Positions 23,006 through 30,588 of a stretch of 38,617 nucleotides of DNA are shown here, in pieces; positions within the stretch are counted from its first letter, which is position 1; every line of letters starts with the position of its first letter. Below the pieces are notes generated by a model. That model ran no database searches. It was not told the DNA's origin and saw only the letters and a list, made by a program, of their open reading frames with translations. Source of the DNA: Candidatus Hydrogenedentota bacterium (GTDB taxonomy: Bacteria > Hydrogenedentota > Hydrogenedentia > Hydrogenedentales > SLHB01); NCBI GenBank assembly GCA_016209895.1, contig JACQVH010000165.1:1-38617 (forward strand). Direction: 5' to 3'. Position numbers and translations under genes: made by a program.

Positions 23006-26000
23006 ATGCGCGGGATGACCCTGGCTCTTTCGCTAGTCGTTGTCTGTTCCGCGGCTCGAGCCGATACTCCCTGGGAACGATTCGCTTTTGATGACTCAGA
23101 AGAATCGGTGCGTCTCGCCGTCGTAGATTCGCAGCGCTACATCACACAAGTGACTGATAAGGTGCCGTCGGTAGTCCGTGTGGCGGAGTGGACGAACGCC
23201 AAGCCTCCGGCAACCGTTCTTCAACTGAACGAAGAGATGAGTTCGCGGTTGGGAGCGCAGGGGTATCGGCTGGAGCAATCCGGGAAAAGTGTATTTATTA
23301 CCGCTGCGGCCCCTGCGGGCCTCGTGAACGGCCTCTACGGCTTGCTGCGAGAACTGGGCTATCGTTTCAATCTGGGCAGCGAGACTGTCCCCAAAACGTT
23401 GCCGGACGCATTACCACATTCGCCGATCGAGCGCAAACCCGTCCTCACCACACGCGGCGTGTTGCCGTGGTACAACTTTTTCAATAGTCCGACCGCTTGG
23501 GACTTGGTGGACCATCGGGCGTTTCTGGACCAGCTTATTCGGATGGGCGCCAACTTCGTTGGATTCCATACCTATGACGCCGAGCCGTTTGCAGGGTATT
23601 TCGAAGAGGGCACGGTGAAGTATGGTCAACGACTTCTCAATACGGCGTCTCCGACTTGGGGTACTCATCCACTGAATACCCAAGATTTCGGTTTCGATAC
23701 CGGCTTGTTGTACGCACAGGACTACTTCGGCGCAGAGACGACGCGTTTGGAGTTGCCGGAGCCCGAAGTAATCCAACGGGAACAGGACATCATGCGGGCC
23801 GCGTTGGACTATGCCAAGCGGCGCGGACTGACGACGTGCCTGGGCTTCGAGATGAACGGCGACCCGACGGTCCCCGCGATGCGGGATGCCTTCCTCAAGC
23901 GCCTTCATCATCTCATGGACCAATATCCCATGCTGGATGTGATCTGGTTGTGGCAATCCGAAACGCAAGGCGTTCAGGGTTTCACGACCCAATACAGCCA
24001 ACACATATTGCCCTTCGCTTTGCAGGTGGGCAGCCCGCTCGAGATGTACGGTCTGGCGCGTCGCCAGACGTTCGCGCGGGTGGTGTGTGAAGTCGTCGGC
24101 GAGAAGCCATTTTATCAGGACAACGAGCAAGGGCGGATGGCCCGAGCTACGGAAGGCGCCCGCCTGGAACAATTCGCGTGCCTGGCGCTGCGCGCCATGG
24201 CGCAACGCGCAAACCCGCCACGATTGGCTATATCGGGATGGGGCGGGGACCAACGGCTGTTGTCGGCGGATTACTATGATGGTCTGGATAAGCTATTGCC
24301 GAATGATGTCATCTTCACGTCGCTCGATCACATTCAGCCGCGCGAGAGAGTGGACGCAGTCTACCGCTTGTTGCCGGAAACTCGCGAACACTGGCCGATC
24401 CCCTGGCTGGAGAACGATGGGGATCAGTGGCATCCCCAGCCGTATGTGCGCGTTTATGAGAAGATGATGCGCGACCTCATCCACGGGGGTAGCCAGGGCG
24501 TACTGGGGATTCATTGGCGGACGCGGTGCATCGAAGAGAATTTCAGCTATCTCGTGGAAGCGAGTTGGGATAGCAACGTGTCCGCTGACAAATTCTTTGT
24601 GGACAAGGCGGAGCACGTTTTTGATCCGGACATCGCCGATGAGATGGCGGAAATCCTGGCGAGCCTCGATCGGCTGGGCTACCTGTGGACCGGCGGAACG
24701 GGTCAGAATGAATGCGCGCCCTTCTCTTGGGGTGTACCGGATAGCGATACCCTGGAACGATTTAGCGCGCTTCGTTCGCGCGTCCAGGCGTTGTCGTCGA
24801 ACGCGAAGAGCCGATGCCCTCCACTCGAATGGCTCCTGGCACGCATGGACTGGGTGTGGCACTACGCGCAAGCAAAACGCGGTGTACACGAAGCCACGGC
24901 GTTGCGGGACCGAGCGCAACGGACGAATGGCGACGAACGGAAACAACTCGCGGGACAGGGACTCGCCTTGCTGGACAAAGGCGATTTGGTTGAAGCGATG
25001 CACGCCTACGCCCGCCGCCTGACGACGCGCGGTGAATACGGGGTGTTGGCCATCATTAACACCAAAGCTTACGTCGCTTGGCGCGCCCTTCGTGAAGAGT
25101 TGGCTGCCTTGGCGGGCAAAGTCCCCGAACGCCGCGAACCGGCTTGGAAGCCTGAACCGAACATTCTGCTGCCGCGGTTTCTGGGCACGGTACCCGCGAA
25201 GGGAGAGTTCGTCGTGGAACCGATTATCTTGGGCGGCGGCAAGGCTTACGCCCATTATCGGGCGCTGGGAGAGGATAATTGGACTACCCAGATCCTTGCC
25301 CCGGTCCAGGGGTGGGTGCAAAGGGCCATCGTTCCGGGGAAAGCGCTGTGCGCGCCGGGCTTTGAAGTCGGTTTTTCGTTCCATGAAGACCCGAAGAGCG
25401 CCATGGCCTTCGGCCCGGTTTGTGTCACCGTGCAGGAATTGCCCGAACCGCAATCAATCCCGCTCGGCCGCCAAGTGGCATCCGTCGCGCCTGCCGGCTT
25501 CCCGCTTGAGGTGCGTGCGGGTAACGATCTGTTGGTGGAACTCTCCTGGGATGACCTTCCTCAAGCGGATTACTTTCGCGTCTATCGCAATGGCGAACCG
25601 GTGGTAGAGACTGCTGTCCCCTTTTTCCCGGATTGTCCCAAAACCACGAAGAGCGTGTATAAGGTAGAGGCCGTTCGGGGCGAAAGCGTCATCTCGGTCT
25701 CCGATCCCATTACCGTAGACGTGACCGCATTCGATATCGCGCCACCCAAGGCCGTGGGCGCGTTGCGCCTCCGCCGGAACCGGATGCACGTTTTGCTGCA
25801 TTGGGAAACTCCATGGTCGCCGATGATCGCCCAATTCCGAATCGAGCGGCGTGCGCCCGGCGGGTCGTGGACCTTGGTCCACGAAGTGCCGGCACGGGCC
25901 GACCAAGTTGGCGTGTGGAGGGACGCTGCGCCGCCGGGGCATTGGGAATACCAAGTGACACCGGTGGGCCCGACGGGTTTAACGGGTGCGGCGGCCCGCG

Positions 26001-26575
26001 CCGAAATCGAGTTCGCCCCACTGGACGGTGTCCCGGCTCCATCGCTGGAGTGGCCGTTGAACGTGTTGCCGGCCGGCGCGGTCCAACATGGCGATGTGAA
26101 GTTCAATGGAACCGGCGCAGTCTTCTCCGGCGGCCACATTGAAGTGCCGCATAGGGAAGAAATGAATCTTGGGGAAGGCATGACGCTGCATTTCGAGTTC
26201 AAGGCCGACCGGGTAACCCCTATGCCAGTGCTACTGTCTCATGGCACCTGGACCGACGACGGTTGGTTCGCGCAAATTCTGGGCGGGCGCCTGATCGTGC
26301 GTATGCCCAAGGGAGACGCCGAAGGGCCAATCATTGAGCCGGGCCGCTGGTATCACGTGGATTTTGTGTTTGACGGACTTTTCGCGCACTTGGCCGTGGA
26401 CGGCCACTGGCAACCCCAATCGGGCGCGCTCATCCAACCCAAACCCGCCATGCGACCGCTGCTCATCGGCGGATACGAATCGGGAGCCGACGAGCACCGC
26501 TTCGTCGGCGAAACACGGAATATACGCATCTATAACGACGTGGTGCTGGAACCTGCAAGTAGCGGGTTCCCATGA
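23006..26575 (+). CDS. Secreted multidomain glycoside hydrolase-like protein: N-domain, TIM barrel, FnIII-like pair, LamG-like
   Basis: 1189 residues. A Sec signal peptide (MRGMTLALSLVVVCSAARA) leads to an alpha/beta N-domain (GLVNGLYGLLRELGYRF), as in GH67 glucuronidases and GH20 enzymes. A TIM barrel follows: TTRGVLPWYNFFN, GANFVGFHTYDAEP, TCLGFEMNGDP, DVIWLWQSETQG, LAISGWGGDQR, and WLENDGDQWHPQPY. A helical region near 590-720 is followed by two fibronectin III-like modules (ELSWDDLPQADYFRVYRNG and LHWETPWSPMIAQFRIERR). The C-terminus (about 1020-1180) is a LamG/concanavalin-like jelly roll. The substrate is probably a uronic-acid-containing or methylated polysaccharide, but the GH family cannot be fixed. 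It starts 18 bases after the URO-D-family gene. Confidence 0.8.
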   Translation: MRGMTLALSLVVVCSAARADTPWERFAFDDSEESVRLAVVDSQRYITQVTDKVPSVVRVAEWTNAKPPATVLQLNEEMSSRLGAQGYRLEQSGKSVFITAAAPAGLVNGLYGLLRELGYRFNLGSETVPKTLPDALPHSPIERKPVLTTRGVLPWYNFFNSPTAWDLVDHRAFLDQLIRMGANFVGFHTYDAEPFAGYFEEGTVKYGQRLLNTASPTWGTHPLNTQDFGFDTGLLYAQDYFGAETTRLELPEPEVIQREQDIMRAALDYAKRRGLTTCLGFEMNGDPTVPAMRDAFLKRLHHLMDQYPMLDVIWLWQSETQGVQGFTTQYSQHILPFALQVGSPLEMYGLARRQTFARVVCEVVGEKPFYQDNEQGRMARATEGARLEQFACLALRAMAQRANPPRLAISGWGGDQRLLSADYYDGLDKLLPNDVIFTSLDHIQPRERVDAVYRLLPETREHWPIPWLENDGDQWHPQPYVRVYEKMMRDLIHGGSQGVLGIHWRTRCIEENFSYLVEASWDSNVSADKFFVDKAEHVFDPDIADEMAEILASLDRLGYLWTGGTGQNECAPFSWGVPDSDTLERFSALRSRVQALSSNAKSRCPPLEWLLARMDWVWHYAQAKRGVHEATALRDRAQRTNGDERKQLAGQGLALLDKGDLVEAMHAYARRLTTRGEYGVLAIINTKAYVAWRALREELAALAGKVPERREPAWKPEPNILLPRFLGTVPAKGEFVVEPIILGGGKAYAHYRALGEDNWTTQILAPVQGWVQRAIVPGKALCAPGFEVGFSFHEDPKSAMAFGPVCVTVQELPEPQSIPLGRQVASVAPAGFPLEVRAGNDLLVELSWDDLPQADYFRVYRNGEPVVETAVPFFPDCPKTTKSVYKVEAVRGESVISVSDPITVDVTAFDIAPPKAVGALRLRRNRMHVLLHWETPWSPMIAQFRIERRAPGGSWTLVHEVPARADQVGVWRDAAPPGHWEYQVTPVGPTGLTGAAARAEIEFAPLDGVPAPSLEWPLNVLPAGAVQHGDVKFNGTGAVFSGGHIEVPHREEMNLGEGMTLHFEFKADRVTPMPVLLSHGTWTDDGWFAQILGGRLIVRMPKGDAEGPIIEPGRWYHVDFVFDGLFAHLAVDGHWQPQSGALIQPKPAMRPLLIGGYESGADEHRFVGETRNIRIYNDVVLEPASSGFP

Positions 26576-26612
26576 AAATCACCGCCCGGCGATACATGGC
26601 TGGCGAGATGAT

Positions 26613-26648
26613 TTGACAATACGTATGATCGGGCGCAGCATCATGTAT
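26613..26648 (+). promoter_or_regulatory. -35 box and inverted-repeat operator upstream of the antitoxin gene
   Basis: A perfect TTGACA (26613-26618) is followed by the imperfect inverted repeat ATACGTATGAT (26619-26629) and ATCATGTAT (26640-26648). Apart from an inserted GT the arms are complementary. This is the usual layout for autorepression by an antitoxin. The -10 box is not clear. Confidence 0.5.
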
Positions 26649-26661
26649 GAAGCGTGATGTT

Positions 26662-26928
26662 ATGACCGTGAAACTTACCCTCAGCGTTGATCGCCAAGTT
26701 GTGGAAAAGGCTAAGCGGTACGCGCGTAAGCGTCACCGGAGCCTCTCGGCTTTGGTGACTAATTATCCGAAACACGTCACGGCAGAAGATGAAGGTCCGT
26801 TCGAAATAGACCCGCTCGTCCAGGAAGTCGCCGATGAGATACCACCGGATACCTTGCCTAAGTTGAGTGACCCCAAGTACCGGTATCTGAAAGACAAGTA
26901 CCGGCGTGGGCGAGCGGCCCGCCCCTGA
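26662..26928 (+). CDS. DUF6364-like antitoxin (VapB-type)
   Basis: 88 residues from ATG 26662; an ATG at 26647 lies inside the operator-like repeat and is less likely. The N-terminus VKLTLSVDRQVVEKAKRYARKRHRSLSALV is the ribbon-helix-helix-like DNA-binding segment of DUF6364 antitoxins. The C-terminal part (DPLVQEVADEI, SDPKYRYLKDKYRRG) is the toxin-binding tail. It should neutralise and autoregulate a PIN-domain toxin. The expected toxin gene follows but is broken, so the antitoxin appears orphaned. Confidence 0.8.
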   Translation: MTVKLTLSVDRQVVEKAKRYARKRHRSLSALVTNYPKHVTAEDEGPFEIDPLVQEVADEIPPDTLPKLSDPKYRYLKDKYRRGRAARP

Positions 26929-26932
26929 ATAG

Positions 26933-27233
26933 AACGCGGACACCTCGGTCTTCGGCGGGGCGTTCGATCCTGAATTCGAGCGTCAGTCAGTGGCGATCTT
27001 CAATCGAGTTCAAGATGGAGCGATCGAGGTTGCAGTCTCGGCGCTAGTGTGGGACGAGCTTGAGCGGGCACCTGACTGTGAATTTCAGAAAGTTTCCATT
27101 GTACAATGGGGTGAACCAGATGCAAGGATATGGCCCGATTGTGATTCATGCGCCATCGGAGGTGGTTTTCGATGAAGAAGACAATGAAGCGTTTCTGAAG
27201 TGCCAAGCAGAACGCCGAAGGCGACCGGCTTAA
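26933..27233 (+). pseudogene. Broken PIN-domain (VapC-type) toxin gene
   Basis: The frame from 26933 gives ADTSVFGGAFDPEFERQS and VSALVWDELERAP, the N-terminal third of a PIN nuclease including the first catalytic Asp. A TAG lies directly upstream and there is no start codon. Near 27080 the homology moves to another frame, which reads NFRKFPLYNGVNQMQGYGP then IVIHAPSEVVF up to TAA at 27231-27233; this is the C-terminal end of the same family. The middle, about 60 residues with the remaining acidic active-site residues, is missing. Loss of start, a deletion and a frameshift make it a clear pseudogene. Its end overlaps the stop of the opposite gene. Confidence 0.7.
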
Positions 27234-29209
27234 GGCGCGGCGATCAGGCCGTGATACCGGCCCATCCAGTACGGCAGCAAGTAGTGCTCGCCGGAGCCTT
27301 CGTTGTTGCCGGTGCCGTTGGAATCGGCTTCATACGGGTCTTGATTCCACCTTTCAAAGTGCCGCTCGTCGGCCGGTAGCACGTCCATCAGCACGGCATC
27401 CCCGCCACGGTTCGGATCGGACCGAAACACCACGTCTGCGCGGTGCGAATTCTTCATGCTCCAGTCGCGGCGGTCGAGGGGCATCTCGCGCAACGTCTGT
27501 ACGCCGCCCAGGATGTCCGCGTCGTCCCGGTCTATGGTCGCGTAGGTGAAGGCAAACAACGTATTCCGTTCGGGCGCTTCAATGCGCGCGTGGCGGCGGC
27601 AGGCGCGGTGCAGGGTTTCCTGGATGATCGGGTCCTGTTCCAACTGCAAGAAGGGGTAGTAGGCGACCGCCGAAAGCTGATCGTCGGAATGGTTCAATTC
27701 ATCCGGAAAGAGTTTCTTTTCCAGTAGCAGATTGCTCAAATAACCGTGGTCCTCGATGAGCGAGCGAAAATGCTCGAGATATTTGTCGTCGCCGGTCACG
27801 TAATACGCCACCTTGAGGTGCGACAGGATCATCAGTGCATACAGCCCGCTCTCCAAATAATGACGGGGCTGATTGTTCAATCGCTCCGGGTCGTACCAAC
27901 CCCACAGCGTCCGTTCACCGTCCCAATCTATGATCTGGTAGTTGTGGTCCACGATGTAATCCGTGACTTGCCGGATTTGCCGTTCCAACTGCTCCCGCTC
28001 GGCGGGGTCGTGCCGGGCAATGTGCTCGTAATAGGTGTAGAAGGCCAGGTAGTGCCCGTCAATCTGGTCGCTCGAGACGTCGTCCCGCCACATGTACTTG
28101 CCGTCGGCCGTTTTGTGCCACTCGGCCTGCGTCGCCGCCTGCTTCGCGTACGGTTCGTCCACGCCGATGACGCTCCGGGCGACGAGTCCTTTGATCCCGG
28201 TCACGATTTGGAGCAGGTAGAGGGCGTCCATGCCCGTCTTCGCCGCCGCGCGGTAGCGATCCTCACCGGTCACGGCATATGCCATGCTCATCGCCGCGAC
28301 ATGATAGCCCGTCCACAGCCCGTCGCTCGGCTGCGGACCGTGTGTCCACTTCTGCATTGAGTAGGCATTGTCGTACCGCGCGGGCGACGGCATACCCAGG
28401 CGGCGGTGCCGCTCTTCGAACCGCTGCTGGATGGCCTCCGCTTTGACGTACAGAGTCCGTTCCACCACACTGATACGGCCCACGCCTTTGTCCGTTTTCA
28501 CAAGGACGCTCTTCCCGTCCTGGGACACGGCCACGTCCTCGACGCGATCCCCCGGCAGGTAACGTTCGCCGGCTCGGTAATACCACTGCCGGCCTTCGAC
28601 ATAGGGCGTGTACAAGATCGATCCCCGCGTGCTCCCCAGCCAGATTTCGTCGTACTTGGAGATAGTAATCGCCGTCAGTTCTTCCCATGGCAACCCGTTG
28701 CGGCCGCGAATCGTGCGCCACGCGCCGTCGGCGGTCCGTGCGCTCAGCCCAGCGGGCGTAGCGACCCACAAGGTATTCCGAGAATCCACCGCGATGTCCG
28801 CAATGACATTGGACAACGGACCGTCGAACCCATACGTCGCGTGTCGCGTCCAATTCTCCCCGTCCTTCGTGTACAACCCGTTTTCGGTTCCCGCCCATTG
28901 GCGTCCGGATTTGTCGGTGGCCATGGCTGTAACGGCTGCCCCTTCAATAGCGCCCTCCGGCAAAGTCTCGGCATTGGATCGTGGCCAGTCCGTTTCATCT
29001 GCGGTGGCGCGTACATGCTCGATGAAGGGTACATCCGATATCGGATGCGGAACCTTGGGCGCATCCGGGGGTCTGGAGCGATGGTCCGGATTGCTCAACG
29101 GTCCCACCAAGTTCGCCAGCGGCGGACGTTTCTCTAATCGCCATTCCATCAAATGGGCGGCAAACGCATGGGAACAAGACGCCAGGACACAAAGAAGCGC
29201 GAAACGCAT
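27230..29209 (-). CDS. Secreted protein with N-terminal propeller repeats and a C-terminal alpha-barrel domain
   Basis: 659 residues from ATG 29209, which has GGGAG eight bases upstream. A Sec signal peptide (MRFALLCVLASCSHAFAAH) is followed by three to four propeller blades like those of hybrid two-component sensors (VTAMATDKSGRQWAGTENGLY, IADIAVDSRNTLWVATPAGLS, LTAITISKYDEIWLGS). From about residue 290 the chain is helical, with repeated helix pairs (GLWTGYHVAAMSMAYAVTGE, DGHYLAFYTYYEHIARHD, LESGLYALMILSHLKVAYYVTGD). These look like an (alpha/alpha)6 barrel as in glycan lyases and hydrolases. The two modules are rarely reported in one exported chain. I cannot name a substrate. It would act in the periplasm or outside. 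Confidence 0.75.
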   Translation of the reverse strand: MRFALLCVLASCSHAFAAHLMEWRLEKRPPLANLVGPLSNPDHRSRPPDAPKVPHPISDVPFIEHVRATADETDWPRSNAETLPEGAIEGAAVTAMATDKSGRQWAGTENGLYTKDGENWTRHATYGFDGPLSNVIADIAVDSRNTLWVATPAGLSARTADGAWRTIRGRNGLPWEELTAITISKYDEIWLGSTRGSILYTPYVEGRQWYYRAGERYLPGDRVEDVAVSQDGKSVLVKTDKGVGRISVVERTLYVKAEAIQQRFEERHRRLGMPSPARYDNAYSMQKWTHGPQPSDGLWTGYHVAAMSMAYAVTGEDRYRAAAKTGMDALYLLQIVTGIKGLVARSVIGVDEPYAKQAATQAEWHKTADGKYMWRDDVSSDQIDGHYLAFYTYYEHIARHDPAEREQLERQIRQVTDYIVDHNYQIIDWDGERTLWGWYDPERLNNQPRHYLESGLYALMILSHLKVAYYVTGDDKYLEHFRSLIEDHGYLSNLLLEKKLFPDELNHSDDQLSAVAYYPFLQLEQDPIIQETLHRACRRHARIEAPERNTLFAFTYATIDRDDADILGGVQTLREMPLDRRDWSMKNSHRADVVFRSDPNRGGDAVLMDVLPADERHFERWNQDPYEADSNGTGNNEGSGEHYLLPYWMGRYHGLIAAP

Positions 29210-29341
29210 ACGGAGTTCTCCCAATTCGGCTCAATCTACAGGGGAAACGAAAGACCAGAGTACTTCCGCGGAATCGGCGTGTCAACGGCACGGAAGGGTG
29301 AGTGAGCGGGAGACGATTGATCTGATTTGGTGGGTCGCTGT

Positions 29342-30253
29342 ATGTTTTCGAACATGTCTTGTCGTAAGCGATGGATGCCGTGGTTGCGCACAGCACGCGT
29401 TGCGGCGGTGTTGGGACTGGCAAGCTTTACCTGGGCTTGGGCGGATGAACTCCAACGGCCGGACCCCGGCAAGCGCATTCGCGTGTTCCTTTTCGCCGGG
29501 CAGTCGAATATGGAAGGTCGCGCGGATGGCACCAAATTGACGGAACAGGAAAAGGTCCGCCTGGGTGTTGCCCAGAAGCGTGTTCAGTTGGCTTACAACC
29601 ACGCTCCGATTCAGCCGCTCGACGTCGTTAGTCCGCCGGACGACATTCGTAGAATCTACCAACTGGATCGCATATTCGGCCCGGAGTTGTTCTTTGGCAT
29701 CACTCTGTCCGAAGCGTGGCCGGACGAAAAAATCCTGCTCATCAAACTCGCCGTGGGGGCGACGAGTCTGTACGGGAGTTGGAATCCCGACTGGAGCGAG
29801 GAGAAGGCCGCCGCCATTGCCGACGAGGAAAAGCGAAAGCTTTACGATGAGTTCGCGGCTTATATCCATGCGGTTCTTTCGGGCTACGCACCGGACGATT
29901 ACGAAATCTGCGCGATGCTATGGGTTCAAGGCGAGGGCGACAGCAAGGTTGAAGTCGCCGCGACCGAATACGGCAAGAACCTCCGCAATCTCATAGCGAG
30001 AATTCGGAAAGACACGGGCGAAGAGAAGTTGCCATTCCTGTTGTTTCAGGTCGGTTCCGGAAAAGTCGTGGACGGGATGCGGAAGACCGCGAAGGAACTC
30101 GAGTACGTAACGTTATTACCCCAGAGTTTGGACCCCCAATCGCCCGATTTCTATACCAAGATTCCCAATGGCCACTACGATCACGCGGGTATGGAGAAGA
30201 TCGGCCGCCGATTCGCGGAAGCGTATCTGCGGGAGTATGGGCGAAAGCCTTGA
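29342..30253 (+). CDS. Secreted SGNH/SASA-type carbohydrate esterase
   Basis: 303 residues from ATG 29342; ATG 29354 is also possible. A signal peptide (VAAVLGLASFTWAWA) is followed by RVFLFAGQSNMEGR, the Ser nucleophile block of the sialate O-acetylesterase/CE6-like family. IKLAVGATSLYG supplies the Gly block, MLWVQGEGD the third block, and NGHYDHAGMEKIGRRFAEAY the C-terminal His. Members remove acetyl groups from sugars such as xylan or sialic acid. It stands divergent from the propeller protein gene, with 132 bases between starts, and fits the polysaccharide theme. Confidence 0.88.
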   Translation: MFSNMSCRKRWMPWLRTARVAAVLGLASFTWAWADELQRPDPGKRIRVFLFAGQSNMEGRADGTKLTEQEKVRLGVAQKRVQLAYNHAPIQPLDVVSPPDDIRRIYQLDRIFGPELFFGITLSEAWPDEKILLIKLAVGATSLYGSWNPDWSEEKAAAIADEEKRKLYDEFAAYIHAVLSGYAPDDYEICAMLWVQGEGDSKVEVAATEYGKNLRNLIARIRKDTGEEKLPFLLFQVGSGKVVDGMRKTAKELEYVTLLPQSLDPQSPDFYTKIPNGHYDHAGMEKIGRRFAEAYLREYGRKP

Positions 30254-30278
30254 GTGAAAGTCAGGAGACAGCACGAGC

Positions 30279-30298
30279 GGCGCGCGGGGACGTGCGCC
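30279..30298. repeat. REP-like palindrome with GGGA loop, second copy
   Basis: GGCGCGCG and CGTGCGCC pair over eight positions, including one G-U, around the loop GGGA, and CTCCC follows. It lies 25 bases after the esterase stop and has the same loop, stem length and tail as the copy at 19035-19054. No T-run follows. Confidence 0.6.
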
Positions 30299-30313
30299 CT
30301 CCCATGACTGCGA

Positions 30314-30430
30314 TTAGAATTGTTTGAGGCCGAGCTTCTGAGCCCAGATACCGAGCTTATCCTGGGGCGGTTGGATTTTGGGGGATTCGGGTAGTTCGCG
30401 GTCTTGGGAGACGGGAAGTAAATGGTTCAT
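30314..30430 (-). CDS. Small protein of 38 residues
   Basis: ATG 30430 is preceded by AGGAG with seven bases of spacing, better than many genes here. The peptide begins MNHLLPVSQDRELPESPK and ends QDKLGIWAQKLGLKQF. It has no hydrophobic segment and looks like a Pro-rich linker followed by an amphipathic helix. It lies 158 bases after the stop of the membrane glycosyltransferase gene on the same strand, with palindromes and tandem repeats between. I know no family. The strong ribosome binding site and ordinary composition favour a real gene, but chance is not excluded. Confidence 0.45.
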   Translation of the reverse strand: MNHLLPVSQDRELPESPKIQPPQDKLGIWAQKLGLKQF

Positions 30431-30450
30431 GGCAGAACTCCTGATTACAA

Positions 30451-30467
30451 GTCCGCCCGAGGCGGAC
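30451..30467. repeat. GTCCGCC/GGCGGAC hairpin
   Basis: GTCCGCC and GGCGGAC form a perfect 7-bp stem with a CGA loop, followed by AAG. The right end GGCGGACAAG resembles the end of the repeat at 19425-19464. Confidence 0.5.
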
Positions 30468-30473
30468 AAGCCA

Positions 30474-30545
30474 CGATTACGAGTCTCGATTACGAAAATG
30501 CGACTACGAGCACGAATCTCGATTACGAATCTTGATCGCGAACGG
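30474..30545. repeat. Degenerate tandem repeat, about 13-bp unit CGATTACGAATCT
   Basis: Successive units begin with CGA: CGATTACGAGTCT, CGATTACGAAAATG, CGACTACGAGCA, CGAATCT, CGATTACGAATCT and a decayed TGATCGCGAACGG. The half-unit is 6-7 bases. It lies in the spacer between the membrane glycosyltransferase gene and the small 38-codon gene. Confidence 0.65.
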
Positions 30546-30588
30546 ATACATGAACCGTCGTGGCGCGTACCGATCGTGGTGGTACCCT

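Noticed and set aside
24293..25453. 386-codon minus-strand frame
   Set aside because: Antisense to the 1189-residue hydrolase; no motif, no ribosome binding site.
26990..27175. 61-codon plus-strand frame as a small gene
   Set aside because: It is the N-terminal piece of a broken PIN toxin; homology continues in another frame after about 27080.
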